Shown: positions 34,700 to 47,509, counted from the first letter of the stretch. The stretch: DNA of 64,000 nt from Cordia subcordata (GCA_028554755.1 JAPTOF010000006.1:5512501-5576500); one strand, 5' to 3'. Notes: a model not told the origin generated them from the letters alone. Numbers and translations: made by a program.

Positions 34700-36087
34700 T
34701 TTGACTTGAGGCACTCATAAATTTTAATAAAAATTTTGGGACCGAATAAAAATCATTAGATATCTTTCTATCTCTATTTTATCCAAATGTTTACTCACTG
34801 GAGAACTAGTGATAATTAAAGTACATTTTCTTTCTTTCTTTCTTTTTTAAAACTGTTGGCTAGTTTTATTCTACTAACATATTATGGGAATGCATTTGCA
34901 AATTTCAATATACCTATTAAGCGATAAAAGTCTACTAATTCGATCATGATAAACAAGTGCAATCTAAAAGTTGATCAGTCGCCAAATTAGTATTTGGCTT
35001 CATGTAAATGAGACTGTTTTTAAATGACTTTGTAATATTTCTCTTTTTTATTAGTAACTAGAGCATTCCACGTGCAATATAGGGAGATATGTGTATTTTT
35101 AATGTTTTTATTTATACTTAACAGTTAACTTTTACATTATATGTGAGGACAAAATACAAATATATATTTGGAAATTTAACTCTTCATAAGTTTTCAATAC
35201 TAATCATGTGTTTATGAAGGATCTTTAGTAATTGAATAAATCTTTCAAATTGTTATTAGAAATCTTCAGTAATCCAATAAAATATTTAAATTGAAAAAGT
35301 AAAATAAAAAATACTTTGATATTGAAAAAAGAAATAAAAATATTTTGAATGTTATTTTAAGATGGAAAATATTATTTTTAATTGGTGATTAAATAGATCT
35401 AAATTAGGTAATAATTTTTATATAATATATAGATTAATCCCAGTCATTCCCTTCAATATAGACCCTATATGTCCATTATCACTTATCCAAATAAACTTCT
35501 ATTTGGAATTACAAATTATCAAGAACTAAAGCACTGAGGTTGATTATTATGCGTTTGCTGTATGTGGCTTTCCCATGTTTTAGATTAATTATTGTTTGAT
35601 CTCCAACAATTTGACGAGATAACGTTTCTCAGGATTCAATTTCTACCTATGCCTATGTTTCTTTCCGCTTTCCTTTTCTTTTCCCTCAGATGGCAAAATT
35701 GTTGGCATCTTGAATAAGGTGACCTGTTGATTTTTATTTTTTTATTGAAAATGAAATGAGAACGAGAGTTGTTAAATTTTTTTATCATCTTGGCATCGAC
35801 TGTCAAATTATTTTTCCATAGGAGCTCCCCTAAAGTATTGTAACTGTAATAGAGTTAAACCACCAAATTCAAGATGGATCAGTGTGGCTCCTCTATGCTT
35901 AGGACACTAGAATATCAAATCATGAACTAAAAAAAAAGCATGAAAGAAAAGCATATTTCATTAAACTTGATATTAATCCCTATCGGACCAAAACGGTGAA
36001 GAAAAAGACTTCAGCTACTACTCAAAATTTGAATTTATATTTCTCTTCTCATGAAACTACCACCTGAACCAACAAATAGTTGGTTAT
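34700..36087. repeat. Duplicated upstream flank of the glycine-rich gene
   Basis: No gene seen. Stretches match 61050-61800 in the same order (for example GATAAACAAGTGCAAT and AATAAACTTCTATTTGGAAT), with extra DNA here at about 35040-35430. This ties the two glycine-rich loci together as one segmental duplication. Confidence 0.65.
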
Positions 36088-36095
36088 CCTATAGT

Positions 36096-36689
36096 CAGTG
36101 GCGGAACCACATTAGGTTCAGAGGGGGTCCAGGCACCTCCCGGATTTTTATGGAAAAAAATTGTAACTATTATTTTTATTTTTATCTTATAATAGGAGAC
36201 TATTGTATGAAGTGCATCCCCTCATATTAGATTGCACCCTTTCATGATCGTAATGAGAAAATTATTATTATTGTTTTTTGGTTTTAGTCAAAAATAAAAA
36301 AATTCAGGAGAAAAGAAAATATTTGTAATTTGTCGCCTTATGAAAATCAAGAAAGTAAAAAACAAGTGAGAATAGAAAGAAAAAAAAAAGAGAAAGAAGA
36401 GAAGAATAAAAGAAAATAGCACAACAATAGATTGAATGTTCACTCATATAAAGAAAAATATTTTTAGTAATTAATTTCGACAGCAAATTGAATATTTAAT
36501 AATTTCAAAATGTGAAGTTATGTGAAAGGACCATTATAAAGTGTAATTCTATTTACAATTGTTATAATTATTTATTTATATTTTTCGTGCATTAAAATAT
36601 TATTATTATATATTTCTATAATTAATTTTCAAATTTTTCATAAAAAATTGATCTGCTCCCCTGACCTTGAGGTCTTGGCTCCGCCACTG
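36096..36689. mobile_element. hAT-like MITE (594 bp, 8-bp target duplication)
   Basis: The terminal inverted repeats are CAGTGGCGGAACCA on the left and CAGTGGCGGAGCCA read inward from the right. They are flanked by CCTATAGT (36088-36095) and CCTACAGT (36690-36697), an 8-bp target duplication with one change, typical of hAT elements. It is absent from the matching site of block C, which is an empty-site confirmation. The interior is AT-rich and non-coding. Confidence 0.8.
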
Positions 36690-37394
36690 CCTACAGTGCT
36701 TTCATTCTCATGGTTTTACAAGCAAGCTATATTTAGAAAATCCAGAAAAAACAAGGCCACAACCCTCAAGTGGGCACCAAGTCATCGACCCAAATTCCCC
36801 GTCAAAATCTCTTCGATAGTGTTGGGTTTTTTTTTTAATTCTTTTCTTCATTTTTACTCTTGAAGGCCAGATGTCATCTTTCTTTCGGTGTGCTTTGGTG
36901 GCCTGACGCATAGCATGCTTGCATGCACTTTTCTCTCATCTCTCTTCAGTTTTACACTTATCATTTTGCTGATCACTTGGAGATGGACTTCCCAACTTTT
37001 AGATCCTCTCGTTATAAGGGAGTCTTGATAAATAATATCATGTTAATTAGAGATTTATAGTTAAGTTCAGGCTACAAATCTTTAATAATTTAAGTATTTT
37101 ACCACCATTAAATTTTTTTATATAATCTTATATGTTACATGAAATTCAAATTCATAAGATTACAGGCTTCTAGTATAAATAACATAACTAGAGCTTTCAA
37201 TTAGCTGCCATCTCACTACCATTAACTTGGTAATCATCATGCTATATATAGTCAAATATAGTTAATTAGTATAAACCTTTACAACTCAAAGTTTCTATTT
37301 TTCATTATTACGCTTATGAAGTTTCCATCCGGCCAATAAATCAAGTGTGGTACTAGCTATGTGTCAAAATACAAACCACGAGGATATATATAAA

Positions 37395-37669
37395 TTAATT
37401 GAATTCATCAACATTGGTAGGAATTAAGTGACTGAAGAATGATATTGGAATTCTTTTTTCTATTGGAAAAAAATATATTAGGTAAGATTTTACGTCACTT
37501 AAGAATGTCTCGTTCTTTATTTTATACGACAAAGATTTATATAATTTTATCCAATTAGCTACCTTTTCATTGCTGTGGACTTGGTAAACATCACCAATCT
37601 TCAAATTAACCTTAGCACTTACTAGCGACACCATAGGTGAACTTTGTCAGTTTTTCCAGAGTTTCCATC
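37395..37669 (-). pseudogene. Broken copy of a 41-codon coding remnant (module alpha, block A)
   Basis: The minus strand from the ATG at 37669 reads METLEKLTKFTYGVASK, then shifts frame. The continuing piece, VNLKIGDVYQVHSNEK, is in another frame because two bases present at the matching place of blocks B-alpha and C-alpha are missing here. Protein not recognised. Confidence 0.4.
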
Positions 37670-38097
37670 CAACAAACATAAGTGTCAAACTAAAACCATG
37701 ACGAGATAAATTAATGACACTTAATAAATTCTTTTTTAATGCGAATGGAGTATATTTTCGTAATGATTATTATGCCATTAAAAGAAAGTCAAGATTGCAT
37801 CAATAGTATCATCTACTAATTGATGAAAATATTAAATCTTATAAGGGCTTGTTCGGCGTAATTAGCAGATTACAATGCGGATAGCTGTTTGAATAGCGAA
37901 TAGTTGTTTAGATAGTAGATAACTGTTGTATTTTAGTAGTTAGTAGATAGTTAATTCATTAGCGGATTATTTTAGATGTGTGTGATAAAACTAGCGGTTG
38001 GGTTAGCCGGTGAATGCAAAATGCAAAAAGACATTGGTATCACATTATTATTGTTATTATTATTGTTGATGTTGTTGTTGTTGCTATTATTATTATT

Positions 38098-38151
<54 letters not shown>

Positions 38152-38662
38152 TAATTAAAAAATTTATTTTATAGTTAAATATATATTTGTTCAAATAATA
38201 TTTATTAGTAAAACATAATAAAATAACTTTTTTAATAAATTTATTTTATTAATATTATAAGCAAATCTTTTTAATTGATTGAAATTTTATATTGCCAAAG
38301 AAAAATAACAAAGACCTATACTTTTTTAATATATTTTTAGGTGGATAAAATTTGAAATTAATTTTTGTCTTATTTTATATTTGAATTTGTGAAAGAAAAT
38401 ATAAAAATATATAGAGATATTAGATAGAGGGTGGAATTACAAAAAATATATTAGAGAGAGGGTAGTATTGTTAACAAAAAGGATGAAATACTAAACTTTA
38501 CCTTGAAATGCTAATAATATTAACATTTCACAAACATTATTTCAAACACTATTTGGAATGAAAACACCACTCATAACATTGTCTTACCGAACAACCAAAA
38601 TGAGAGGAAATAGTATTTTGATAATGTTTTGACTTGATCAAAACACTAAACACTACTTGAAA

Positions 38663-39798
38663 AGGCAAATTATAAGGTGCACCTTCAATAAGGTGCATCC
38701 TTATCTATGTGGTCCTTTATATATTAAAAAAAAAAAAAAACATAAAGAGTCATGTACACAGATCTTTTTCTATCTCTATTTGCTTTCTCTCTCTACATCT
38801 CTATTCTCTCTCTCTTCGTCTCTTCTTTCTCTATGATCTCTTGCTTTATCTCTATTTTCTGTACGTTTTTGTTCTTTCTCTCTTTGTTTATGTTCTCTCT
38901 CTATAATCTCTTTCTTTGCCTCTATTTTCTCTCTCTACATCTCTATTTAGTAATATTTGTGATAATTGGTTCTGATGTATATATGTGTATATATATATTT
39001 GAAGGATTGGTATATATTCAGTAGTTTATTATTGTTAACCTATTATTGCTTATTCAGTGTTCTATAATTGTTTGTTTAATATGCTATTATGGTTTGCTTA
39101 GTATTTCATTATTGTTTTTTTTCAGTAGACAATTATTATTTGTTCAGTATTTTATATCTGTTTGTTTAGTGCTCTATAACTATTTGTTCTATAACCTATT
39201 ATTGTTTGTTCAGTGTTTTGTAACTGTTTGTTCAATAGGCAATTATTGTTTGTTCAGTAGCAATAGCATATTATTGTTTGTTCAGTATTTTATAAGTGTT
39301 TGTTCTATAGGCTATTATTATTTATTCAGTAGCATATTATTCATCAAAATATCTGTTTGTACTTGAAATTGGTTGAAACTACTAGAATTATTTATTCATT
39401 ATTCAATCTCTGTTTGTTCATAAAAAGCTTCATCAGATTTATATATTTTTGTTTATAAGTCACAATTCAAAGTTATAGATGTTTTCTATTTTTTTGGATG
39501 TTATTGCTTCAGATTTGATATTTTCTATTTCTTTGGACGTTGTTGTTTAAGTCATTTTGATTAAATTGAGCTATGATTTTGACTTGATATCTTTGTTGAG
39601 TTGTTGAACAAATTGAATTGAAGAATTGTATTTTGGGTTTTGTGAAATTTAGTTTTTATCATAAAACAGAGGAGAGAATAGAAGAATTGTAGCAAAAAAA
39701 AAAAAAGAAAGAAAAAGCGCATTATGTAGTACGTGATTTCATGGCACCCGCAGGTGCACCTTGCAACATGCATCTGCGGGTACATAGTATAAGATCAC
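38663..39798. mobile_element. Nested insertion inside the Tourist-like MITE (1136 bp)
   Basis: Flanked by ACTTGAAA on both sides (38655-38662 and 39799-39806), an 8-bp target duplication, and absent from the two sister MITEs. The ends share a weak inverted match, and GGTGCACCTT occurs near both ends. The interior holds a CT-rich tract (about 38765-38945) and a minisatellite (39040-39350). It is hAT- or Mutator-like by target size only. Confidence 0.6.
39040..39350. repeat. Minisatellite with TTGTTTGTTCAGT core
   Basis: About ten imperfect copies of a roughly 30-base unit built from TTATTGTTTGTTCAGT and TTTATAACTGTTTGTTCAAT variants. Confidence 0.75.
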
Positions 39799-41339
39799 AC
39801 TTGAAACATTGCTGTCAAACAGGGCCTAAATTAGTAACTAGGGTTAGAAATCTTCCTATTACTTCTCTTCAGTCGCCGCCATTAGCTGGGCTTGTGTAGT
39901 TTTGCGTGGCATTGCACTAGCCATTGTACTTGTACTACAAAATTTAGCATGTGACATGCAATGCCGCGGGTGTTACATATATGTTTTTATTTTATCTCTT
40001 CTATAATTTAGATATTTATATGATTAAGGTTGAATCTCTTTCATATACAGAAGAAGCTAACAAGGTAATAAGTTAAAGGGGTAAGCCCAGGAGTTCAAGG
40101 AGAAAAGCTTAATTAACCAAAAGATACTATAGATTCGAGGGTCAGGCCCAAAGGCAACAGAAAAAGCCTCGGCCCAACACCTAGCACCACTTTACACGGA
40201 AAATTCTTGGGTGGACTTGGACCTTAGCCCCACCCATCGTTCAAGTCTTTTATTATTCATGGAGTGGGGTCATGACAATGGTTAATTTATTATTCATGGG
40301 CCTACCCCACGAGTAAGAAAGGACTTGGACTATGGTAAGGCCATGGTCTAAGTCCACCCAAGTATTTTCCACTTCACATACTACAATTTTTATTATTTTT
40401 ATTTAATTTATACTTTATTTTTAGCAAAAGCATGATAACAAAAAAATTAAGCTTCCAAAGTGCGCAACAACAAAATCCTAATTGAATATGGGTACGTATG
40501 AAATTGAGCATATAGCTTTTCATAATACATTCATCTAATCGGGATAAATCATAATAAATCTTCATTATCAAGTGCTAGTAAACAAATTCAATGTTACTAT
40601 GTGTACGTCTGCCTCATGTCAATGTTCAAATTAATTCCATTTCTAATTTCAAATTATTACTTTTAATATACTAAAATAAAAATTCAAACCTTACATTTGC
40701 TTTCCTCAAAAATTTTAAAGTACCATACTCTATCATGTGGCATGCACAATAAAGTATTAGAAAAAAAAGGAAAAAAAGAAAACACAAGGTTCTCTTGCAA
40801 GCTTTCAATCAACAATCTTTTTTTTTTCCTCTTTTAAGAAAATTTATTTTAGTTAACAACTTATTTCTAAATTAGCAACTTTTTCTCTACATCTTAAAAA
40901 AATTCCTATTCAAAATTTTTCATGCTATTTGCTTCTCCAACACACCTTATCTTATGCTTAATTTTAATCTAGCTATTTCAAAATTGATTCATACAATAAA
41001 TTAAGTATATAAATTAATAATATTAAATTTGTATCAAAATCTGTGCCTTGCACAGGTAGACTTTTAGTATATATTGTTTGAAAAATAGCATATTAATTAA
41101 AGGAAATGATTCAAAGGGGGTTGAAACTTTTAAAATCATGTCAAATAAGAAAACTTGTGATGGATGAATACTTATATATACCTTTTCCCCTTTATAATTA
41201 TAAATATTTTAATAGTATATATTTTCAAAATGGACTTTTCGGTCTCTTAATAATTTTTAGAAGGAAAAAAAAAAAAGAGACAACAATTTTAAGGGCCTCA
41301 TATATTTTGTGTTCTTTCTTGCAATTACTCAAAAGTCCA

Positions 41340-41757
41340 AACCTTTCCCTCGTGTATTTAAAAACCTAAACCCTCCAAAAACTGCACAACACCAACATAG
41401 CAAAGCAAAACAATTTTCCTTCTTCTCCGACTCAACGACCGTTAGTTTCCAAACTTCTTCTACGTATGTGTATGTGTATATTTTATAAGGTTTCTTTTTT
41501 CATTTTTTTCTCTTTTTAATTTTGTCCTAAAATCAAAACTGCAAAGTGTTGTAGAATTTGATTATTGAAGATTAGGGTTTTGTTTATTGTTCTACTTTTT
41601 GTGTGAGGGTTGTAAGTTTTGTGTGTGATGATGTTGGTTAGTTCAAAGTTGGATGGATGATGTTTCCATTGAGTTGAGTTGGAGGAAAAGCATTTTGAGG
41701 TGCCCACTTTCTGAAACTGGGATGGAGGTGGAGAAAATTCGTGTAATAATTAATTGA
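41340..41757 (+). pseudogene. Captured promoter plus 34-codon first-exon-like ORF (block A)
   Basis: A TATTTAAAA box at about 41356 is followed by AACCTAAACCCTCC, a C-rich leader and GT-rich sequence, then ATG at 41653 opening a 34-codon frame (starting MDDVSIELSWRKSILR) to TGA at 41755-41757. The frame stops exactly where module beta begins. The copy in block B keeps the same length. It looks like the 5' end of a gene joined to repeat DNA; the protein is not recognised. Confidence 0.35.
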
Positions 41758-42370
41758 ATTCGTCAACATTGGTAAGAAAAAAGTGACTGAAGAATGATAC
41801 CGGAATTCTTTTTTCACCAGAAAGAAATATATTCGGTAATAATTTTACACCACTTGAGAATTTCTCGTTCTTTATCTTGGTAAGACAAATTAAGATTTAT
41901 ATAATTATGATACAATTAGACCCAAGTAGCTGCCTTCTCATTGCTGTGGACTTGGTAAACATCACTAATTTTTAAATTAATCTTAACACTTACTAGCGAC
42001 ACCATAGGTGAACTTTGTCAGTTTTTCCAAAGTTTCCATACAACAGATATAGTGTCGAACTAAAACCACGAGAAGATAAACTAATGACATTTAATAAATT
42101 CTTTGTCCATGCGAACGGAGTATATTTTCGTGATGATTATTATGCCACTAAAAGAAAGTCAAGATTGCATCAATAGTATCATCCTTCTAATTAAAGAAAA
42201 TATTAAATATTATTATAGGAAATTAGCAATTAGGGTTAGGAATCATCCTATTACTTCTCTTCTGTTGTCGCCATTAGCCATGCTCACGTAGTTTTAGTGT
42301 GACACTATACTGGCCATCGTACTTTGTACTATGAAATTTAGCATGTGACTCTCGTAACATAGCGTGTGTT
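41745..42370. repeat. Module beta of block A (no MITE)
   Basis: Matches module alpha (37370-37840 joined to 39827-39980) but lacks the Tourist-like MITE. Shared marks: CATTGCTGTGGACTTGGTAA, CTAGCGACACCATAGGTGAA and AAGAAAGTCAAGATTGCATC. It also carries the frameshifted 41-codon remnant. Confidence 0.75.
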
Positions 42371-42582
42371 ATTAGGATGAACAAAGGTTGGTTAAACTAA
42401 TCAAATTAAACCAAATCAATCAAAAAGTTAAGGTTTATATTTTATATGTTTAAAAATCAACTGATTAATTTTGAATGAAAACCATTGGTTTGGTTTAGTT
42501 TGGTTTGAAATAGATCTACAAATCAAATCAAGTCGAATTATATTCATCCGTAATTTTGTGTGTATATATATATATATATAAT

Positions 42583-43878
42583 TGTACCAAATAGAGCTTA
42601 GAGAGACATGCCATATCAGCTTCTATTGAGAGAGTACAAGTTAATTTTATACTTTCGCAAGTGGTAATGTGCAAGGTTAAAAGGCTCGTTAATTTCAAAT
42701 GTATAAATTATGTTATAAACTCTTAATATTGTTATTTTTCTCTAACTAAGCTCTTATTGTTTTAAAATGTTCAAATTGATTTATAATATTTTACTGCATA
42801 GTCAAATTAGTCCCTAAATTATACAATCAAGTTAGTTTTTATTAGTTAAGAAATTTTATATTGGTCCTTTATATTTAATAAAGTTATTCAAATTAGTATA
42901 AATATGAGTAAAATAATCAAAAATTTTAAATTATTTAAATTAGTCGATAATATTTTAAGGACAGAGTCAAACTAGCCAGTAAACGTAATCAAAATTTTCT
43001 TTATTTTAATATATTTATATTTGTCCTTAATATCTCACAACTTATTTGAATTAGTTCCATTATATAATATAATATTATATGATATAGATTTTAGAGATAT
43101 AGTACACTAACAAATGAGGAAATTATTTTATAAATTCTAGTATTTTTATTAAATTAGTCCCTATTATTTTTAAAGAATCAAATAAGAATAATGGTATAAA
43201 AATTACTACAGAAAATGAAATGATATTTAGTAATTCTTCTATATAATTATACTATTATAGTAGGAGTAGTAACAGTAATAGTAGTAGTAATAATGATGAT
43301 GATGATGATGATTATGTTTTATCAATATTTAAGAGACTTTAGGAGATGCCATGTCATCTTTTAATCAAGTTTTTTGGTTTATTTCTATTAAATAGTCTTG
43401 AATACTAATAAATCTCTATGATCACTACAAGTCTCCATTATTTCCTTTTATATCAGGTCTTTATTATTTCGAAATATCTAAATCAATCATGATTTTTTCA
43501 AGAAACATTCAATTTAACTTCCACTATTACATATTTAACCAAATATGACTAAAATAACTTTACTAATTTGGTGTACTAAAAGTACTATTTAATTGTAAAT
43601 ATTTACTAAATAAAATGGTTAAGACATGTCATTGTATTATTCAAGTGAATATTAATAGTCATAACTGATTTTTTAACATAATGGCATCATATTCATAGGA
43701 TATTTCAAAAAATAAAAATAAAAATAAAAAGAACCAAAATTAATTTTTATAGATATTTAGAAATAATAAAAACACACAAGAATAAAATAATAATAAAAAA
43801 ATCACATCTATAAATATTTAAAAAACTAAAAAACACACAGAAAATTTAAATAAGCCCGTGTAAAGCACAGGGTATGAA
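42583..43878. mobile_element. Insertion private to block A, partly Helitron-like
   Basis: Block B runs straight through this site (about 56138). The right end carries a hairpin CCCGTG-TAAAG-CAC(A)GGG and a 100-base AT-rich stretch that matches the Helitron at about 13040-13170. The inner part contains GTCAAATTAGTCCCTA-type sequence also present in the foldback element at 16.7-18.7 kb. Edges are approximate. Confidence 0.45.
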
Positions 43879-44530
43879 AACCTCCAACCTCATGACTATA
43901 TTCCTAACTTTAACCACCAAGCTGTAGCTATACTGTGCTTTGTTTCAATGATAAAATTTTATGACATTAAATTTGTGTAATATGGATATTAAATCAAGTT
44001 ATATTTTCTTAATTTCATTAAAAAATTTGATTTTTTAAACTTTTTTAGGAAAATAGAAAAGCAAACCAAATCAACATATCTATGTTGGTGTATGTTGGTT
44101 TGGTTTGGTTATATGCATGATAAAAAACCAATTGACTTTATTTCAAAAGTAAACCAACTAGTTTTGGTTTGGTTTGAGTTTTTGAGATATAGTCAAAATC
44201 AAATCAAACTAAATCATGTACACTCCTATGCGTTATATATATATCTTATATTTTTTGTGTAATTTAAATATTTATATGATTAAGAATGAATCACTTTTAT
44301 ATGCAAAAGAAGCCAACAAGGGTTAAAAATAAAATGAGAAAGCCGAATAGTACATAGAGAAAAGCCCAATCAATAAAAAATACTTTAAATACAAGGGCCG
44401 GGCCCAAGGGCAAAACAAGAAGCTTGGGCCCAACTCCTACCAGCATTTTACGCACTATAAATTTCATTATTTTTGTTTAATTCATTATTTATTTTTTGTT
44501 TTTATCAAAAGCATGATAACATAAGAACTA

Positions 44531-45105
44531 AGGGGACATTTGGTTCGGGGAATGAAAAATCATTCCAAGTTCGTAGGAATGTGACTCTTGAAAATGATAT
44601 GAAAGCTATTTGGTATATCAAAAATATTCTTGAAAATTTTTTAGTATATTTCCAGGAATGTTAGCATATTGTTTGGTTTAAAACTAACATTCTTGGAAAT
44701 CTTGGATTACTTTTGAGAAATCCCTAATTTTAAAAAAGAAAAAAGATTATAAGAAAAATATAAAATTAGTGAACGAGACAAATGCAGGATTCATAAATTA
44801 ACAATACATATTTCTTTTTCCTTTTTCAAACCCTCCATCTGTCGCAAGATTTGACCTCAGGTCACTACTCTTGGGAGAGAAAATCTTAGCCACTTAAGTT
44901 GTCTCCTAATCTCTAATTAAAAATTATTAGTTAGTTAAAATTTTTATTTTTATTATTAGTAATAATTTATTTCATTATTTTTAATTTTTAATAAATTAAT
45001 TTAATTAGTATCAATTTTTAATTTATTATTTTTTTATCAATTAATGAATTAATTAATATTTAAATTTTAATTAATTCATTCATTATTTTTTAATTAGTAT
45101 TTCTA
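44531..45105. mobile_element. AT-rich MITE, right end lost at the viral junction
   Basis: It begins GGGGACATTTGGTTCGGG and contains paired TTCCAGGAATGTTAG and AACATTCTTGGAAAT motifs, as in the element at 10426-11418 and the copy at 56836. The AT-rich core stops where viral sequence starts (about 45108), so the right terminal repeat is missing. Confidence 0.5.
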
Positions 45106-45110
45106 ATTTA

Positions 45111-45710
45111 TCAGAGAGTAGAACTAAATCGAGCAAGTTGTTCATTTTTAGGGTTTTCAAGAATGAATTGTTTGAGTATTCCTCCACCTCCAATCTCCGA
45201 GGCGTCGGTTTCGACAATCTTGAAGGCTTTTGGATTTGGAAGTCCAAGGCATAAGAGAGTTCCGACTTTTTCTTTGAGAATTTTGACAAGTTCTTTGTGT
45301 TTTTGGGTCCTAGCTAGCGGGTTTCTTGAAAGTCTTTGGTAGAGTGGTTTGGTAACGTTATAAGGTCTTTGCAAAACTCAGATACATAATTAAGGCATCT
45401 TAGAAACCTTTGCAATTGTTTTTTCATCTTTAATTGTATCAGGAAATTTTGATGCAAATTCTAAAGTTCTATCAATTGGGGTAATTGTGCCTTGTATAAT
45501 ATTGTGTTCTAAAAATCTCACTATAGTTTGGAATAATTTGATTTTTGATGCTGAAACAACAAGACCATTGCTCAAATGTTTCCAATGTTGATCAATATTT
45601 GTTAAGAAGGCTAAAACATCATCGATATAAACAATAAGAAATTTGGAGAAGGGATTGAAAATATCGTTCATGCTCTTTTGAAATTTAGAAGAGGCATTTT
45701 TTCATTTGGT
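45111..45710 (-). pseudogene. Endogenous caulimovirid RT/RNase H fragment (inverted piece)
   Basis: The minus strand shows the reverse-transcriptase YIDD box (codons within about 45615-45640), the following thumb-like region and, further on, an ETDAS motif at the start of RNase H. It is split into two frames near 45380 and contains a stop upstream of the YIDD box. Only about 30 codons overlap with the plus-strand RT remnant at 51030-51105. It ends at the AT-rich MITE. Non-functional. Confidence 0.8.
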
Positions 45711-45779
45711 AAATTTGTAGTTTGTAAATCTTTTGAGTTATTTTCTTGTATTCTCCGACTGTTGAATTTAGCAATAAAA

Positions 45780-45880
45780 ATTTGAATTGCTCAAAGAATT
45801 GTTCGACCATTTTCTAAGCAATAAAATTTTGAATTGCTCAAAAAATTGTTCGGCCATCTTCTAAGGTATTCTTCTGATAA
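45780..45880. repeat. 49-bp tandem duplication in the viral leader region
   Basis: TTTGAATTGCTCAAAGAATT and TTTGAATTGCTCAAAAAATT start two adjacent copies, each followed by GTTCGRCCATYTTCTAAG. Confidence 0.75.
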
Positions 45881-45974
45881 CTAAGCTTTCTATTTTCAAA
45901 TACAACGAATTTTGTTATTTTGTTTACCATTTACCATGTATTTGTTTATTTATTACCCTGCCTAGACTGGTCTT

Positions 45975-45986
45975 TAGTATCAGAGC
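45975..45986 (+). other. Primer-binding site of the endogenous caulimovirid
   Basis: TAGTATCAGAGC matches the tRNA-Met-complementary site of Caulimoviridae (TGGTATCAGAGC) at 11 of 12 bases. It lies about 260 bases before the first viral-like start codon (46237), as expected for the start of the viral genome map. Confidence 0.65.
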
Positions 45987-46236
45987 ATTTCCAAATCTAA
46001 AACACCTCTCAAATAACCTATAACACCTTGACCTTATACTGTTTCGTCTGGCCCTAAGTCGCGTAATGTAAGACCCGTGAAGCCAGATACAGTGTAAACC
46101 GTTGACAGTCCGGGAACTATGTCTTCGTTAGATGTCGAGGTTTCTTAGAAGTAATTCAGATCAGAGCATCGCCTTGGTATCGACAAGCTTAGAATCCAAT
46201 CAGGTAATAAATAAACAAAAACATAATTTTTTAAAT

Positions 46237-47165
46237 ATGGATCAACAATTATCTGAGTACCAGTTGCCTAAAGTTGAGTCCAATGAAGTTTATCTCAAAA
46301 ATCCTTTTGATTTCTCTACCAACTACTCAATCAAAACTGTTGAACAAACTCTTCAAATAAACTAGCCAATTCAAAGTATTCAACTACTTTTAAACGAAGC
46401 AATACAAAAGCATAGGCAAAAGTATAAATATTTGCATTTATGATTAGTTCAAGTTGCAGCCAAACCGTTAACAAGAAATGGTCTCAAAAGTTCTTTTTTA
46501 CTTGCTCTTAGAGATGCTAGGCATCACAAATTTATTGATTCTTTACTTGGATCTGTTGCTTCAAGTGCTTCTAAAGGACCTATATATTTCAATTACTTTC
46601 CAAATTTTTCAGTAGTACTCCATGACTCAGGGGTTAACAAGACCTTAACTTTAAATCTTAAAACATCTGGATTTGGTATGGATCTAAAAACCATACTAAT
46701 AGCAATCATTTATAGAATCCACTGCAAAGTAATGAAAACTCTCTTGAATCCAAAAGCTTTAAGATGCTATCCAAAAGGCAAAACTCTCCTTCAATCAAAT
46801 CTTAAAGATAATGTTGGAAAAACAAATTTCCAATCTGACCAAAACTCTTAAAAAAGAGAATGGTTTCTAAAAATGTTTTCTCGCTCTCAAAAGGACGATA
46901 TTCATTAAGAATATTATTATTTTCTCAAAAAATATGAAATCAATCTTTATTTCTTTGAATGGTTTGAAATGCTTTGTGAATCAGAACAATTTGATTTTCC
47001 TTCTCTAAAAACTTTACAAGTTGTTTCAGAAACCACCAAAAAATGGATTTTGTCAAATCAAAATAAAACTAATGAGTCAAAACGATCTCCTTTTGAAGAA
47101 ATAAAAGTTCTATACAACGACTATCTTCTTTCGGCCTCTCCAATAAAAAGGACCTTTTTCCCTTG
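46237..47165 (+). pseudogene. Endogenous caulimovirid movement-protein-like remnant
   Basis: Pieces of one long frame, interrupted by several in-frame stops (first at about 46363), give a protein resembling the 30K-type movement proteins at the N-terminus of petuvirus-like polyproteins. This part would have acted in cell-to-cell spread; here it cannot be made. It is followed directly, after a frame change at about 47165, by the coiled-coil segment. Assignment rests on position after the primer-binding site and overall resemblance. Confidence 0.65.
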
Positions 47166-47167
47166 AT

Positions 47168-47509
47168 TTGGCAAAAGAAGCAACAGCAAAAGATGTAAAC
47201 AAAATAATAGAGCAAAATAAATTTACATACCAATACTTAGATACTATAGAAACACAACTTGATAGAGTTGAAACTATTCTAACAACTAAAGACTGCCTTG
47301 AACTAGTACAAACAATCCTGAACCAGAAATTTCTTAACTCACCATCACCTTTTGACCTTCCTTCAAATATTAAACTCAAAAGTTCACCAGATGATCTTTT
47401 AGAAAAACTTGACAAACAAATACAAGCTTTTTCAGGATTATCTCTCAAAGGAAAGAAAAAAGTTGAAAGTCAAGAAAACCAAGTTTATCAACAGCCGACA
47501 ATCGTCTAA
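47168..47509 (+). pseudogene. Endogenous caulimovirid coiled-coil segment
   Basis: An open stretch of about 113 codons with heptad-like spacing in its first half (Asn/Gln/Leu/Ile-rich). It lies between the movement-protein-like and coat-like regions. The same segment occurs inverted at 51148-51400, where the two can be aligned residue by residue with several substitutions and small gaps. Confidence 0.65.

Larger units (their letters stand above)
37845..39826. mobile_element. Tourist-like MITE in module alpha of block A (with nested insertion)
   Basis: It begins GGGCTTGTTCGGCG after TAA (37842-37844) and ends with sequence reading GGCCCTGTTTGACA inward before TAA (39827-39829). Copies without the nested insert lie at 52659-53431 and 63067-63858. 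Modules beta at about 42205-42235 and 55795-55825 are the matching empty sites. An inner (TTA)n/(TTG)n microsatellite lies at about 38040-38150. Confidence 0.75.
36698..45105. repeat. Block A of a triplicated 6-8 kb segment
   Basis: Non-coding apart from small remnants. It matches block B (51398-57790) over its length and block C (61800-end). Shared marks in order: AAGGCCACAACCCTCAAGTG, GATCCTCTCGTTATAAGGGA, ATCAAGTGTGGTACTAGCTA, module alpha, a promoter-like stretch, module beta and an AT-rich MITE. Block A is longer than B because of two private insertions (38663-39798 and about 42583-43878). Confidence 0.8.

Noticed and set aside
37976..38158. Poly-leucine open frame
   Set aside because: It is a translation of a TTA/TTG microsatellite inside a MITE.
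38709..39366. Overlapping hydrophobic open frames
   Set aside because: They translate a CT-rich tract and a minisatellite in a nested insertion.
42103..42291. Identical 62-codon frames at 42103 and 55693
   Set aside because: The identity reflects recent block duplication of non-coding module beta; the frame is not kept in the alpha modules and has no recognisable feature.
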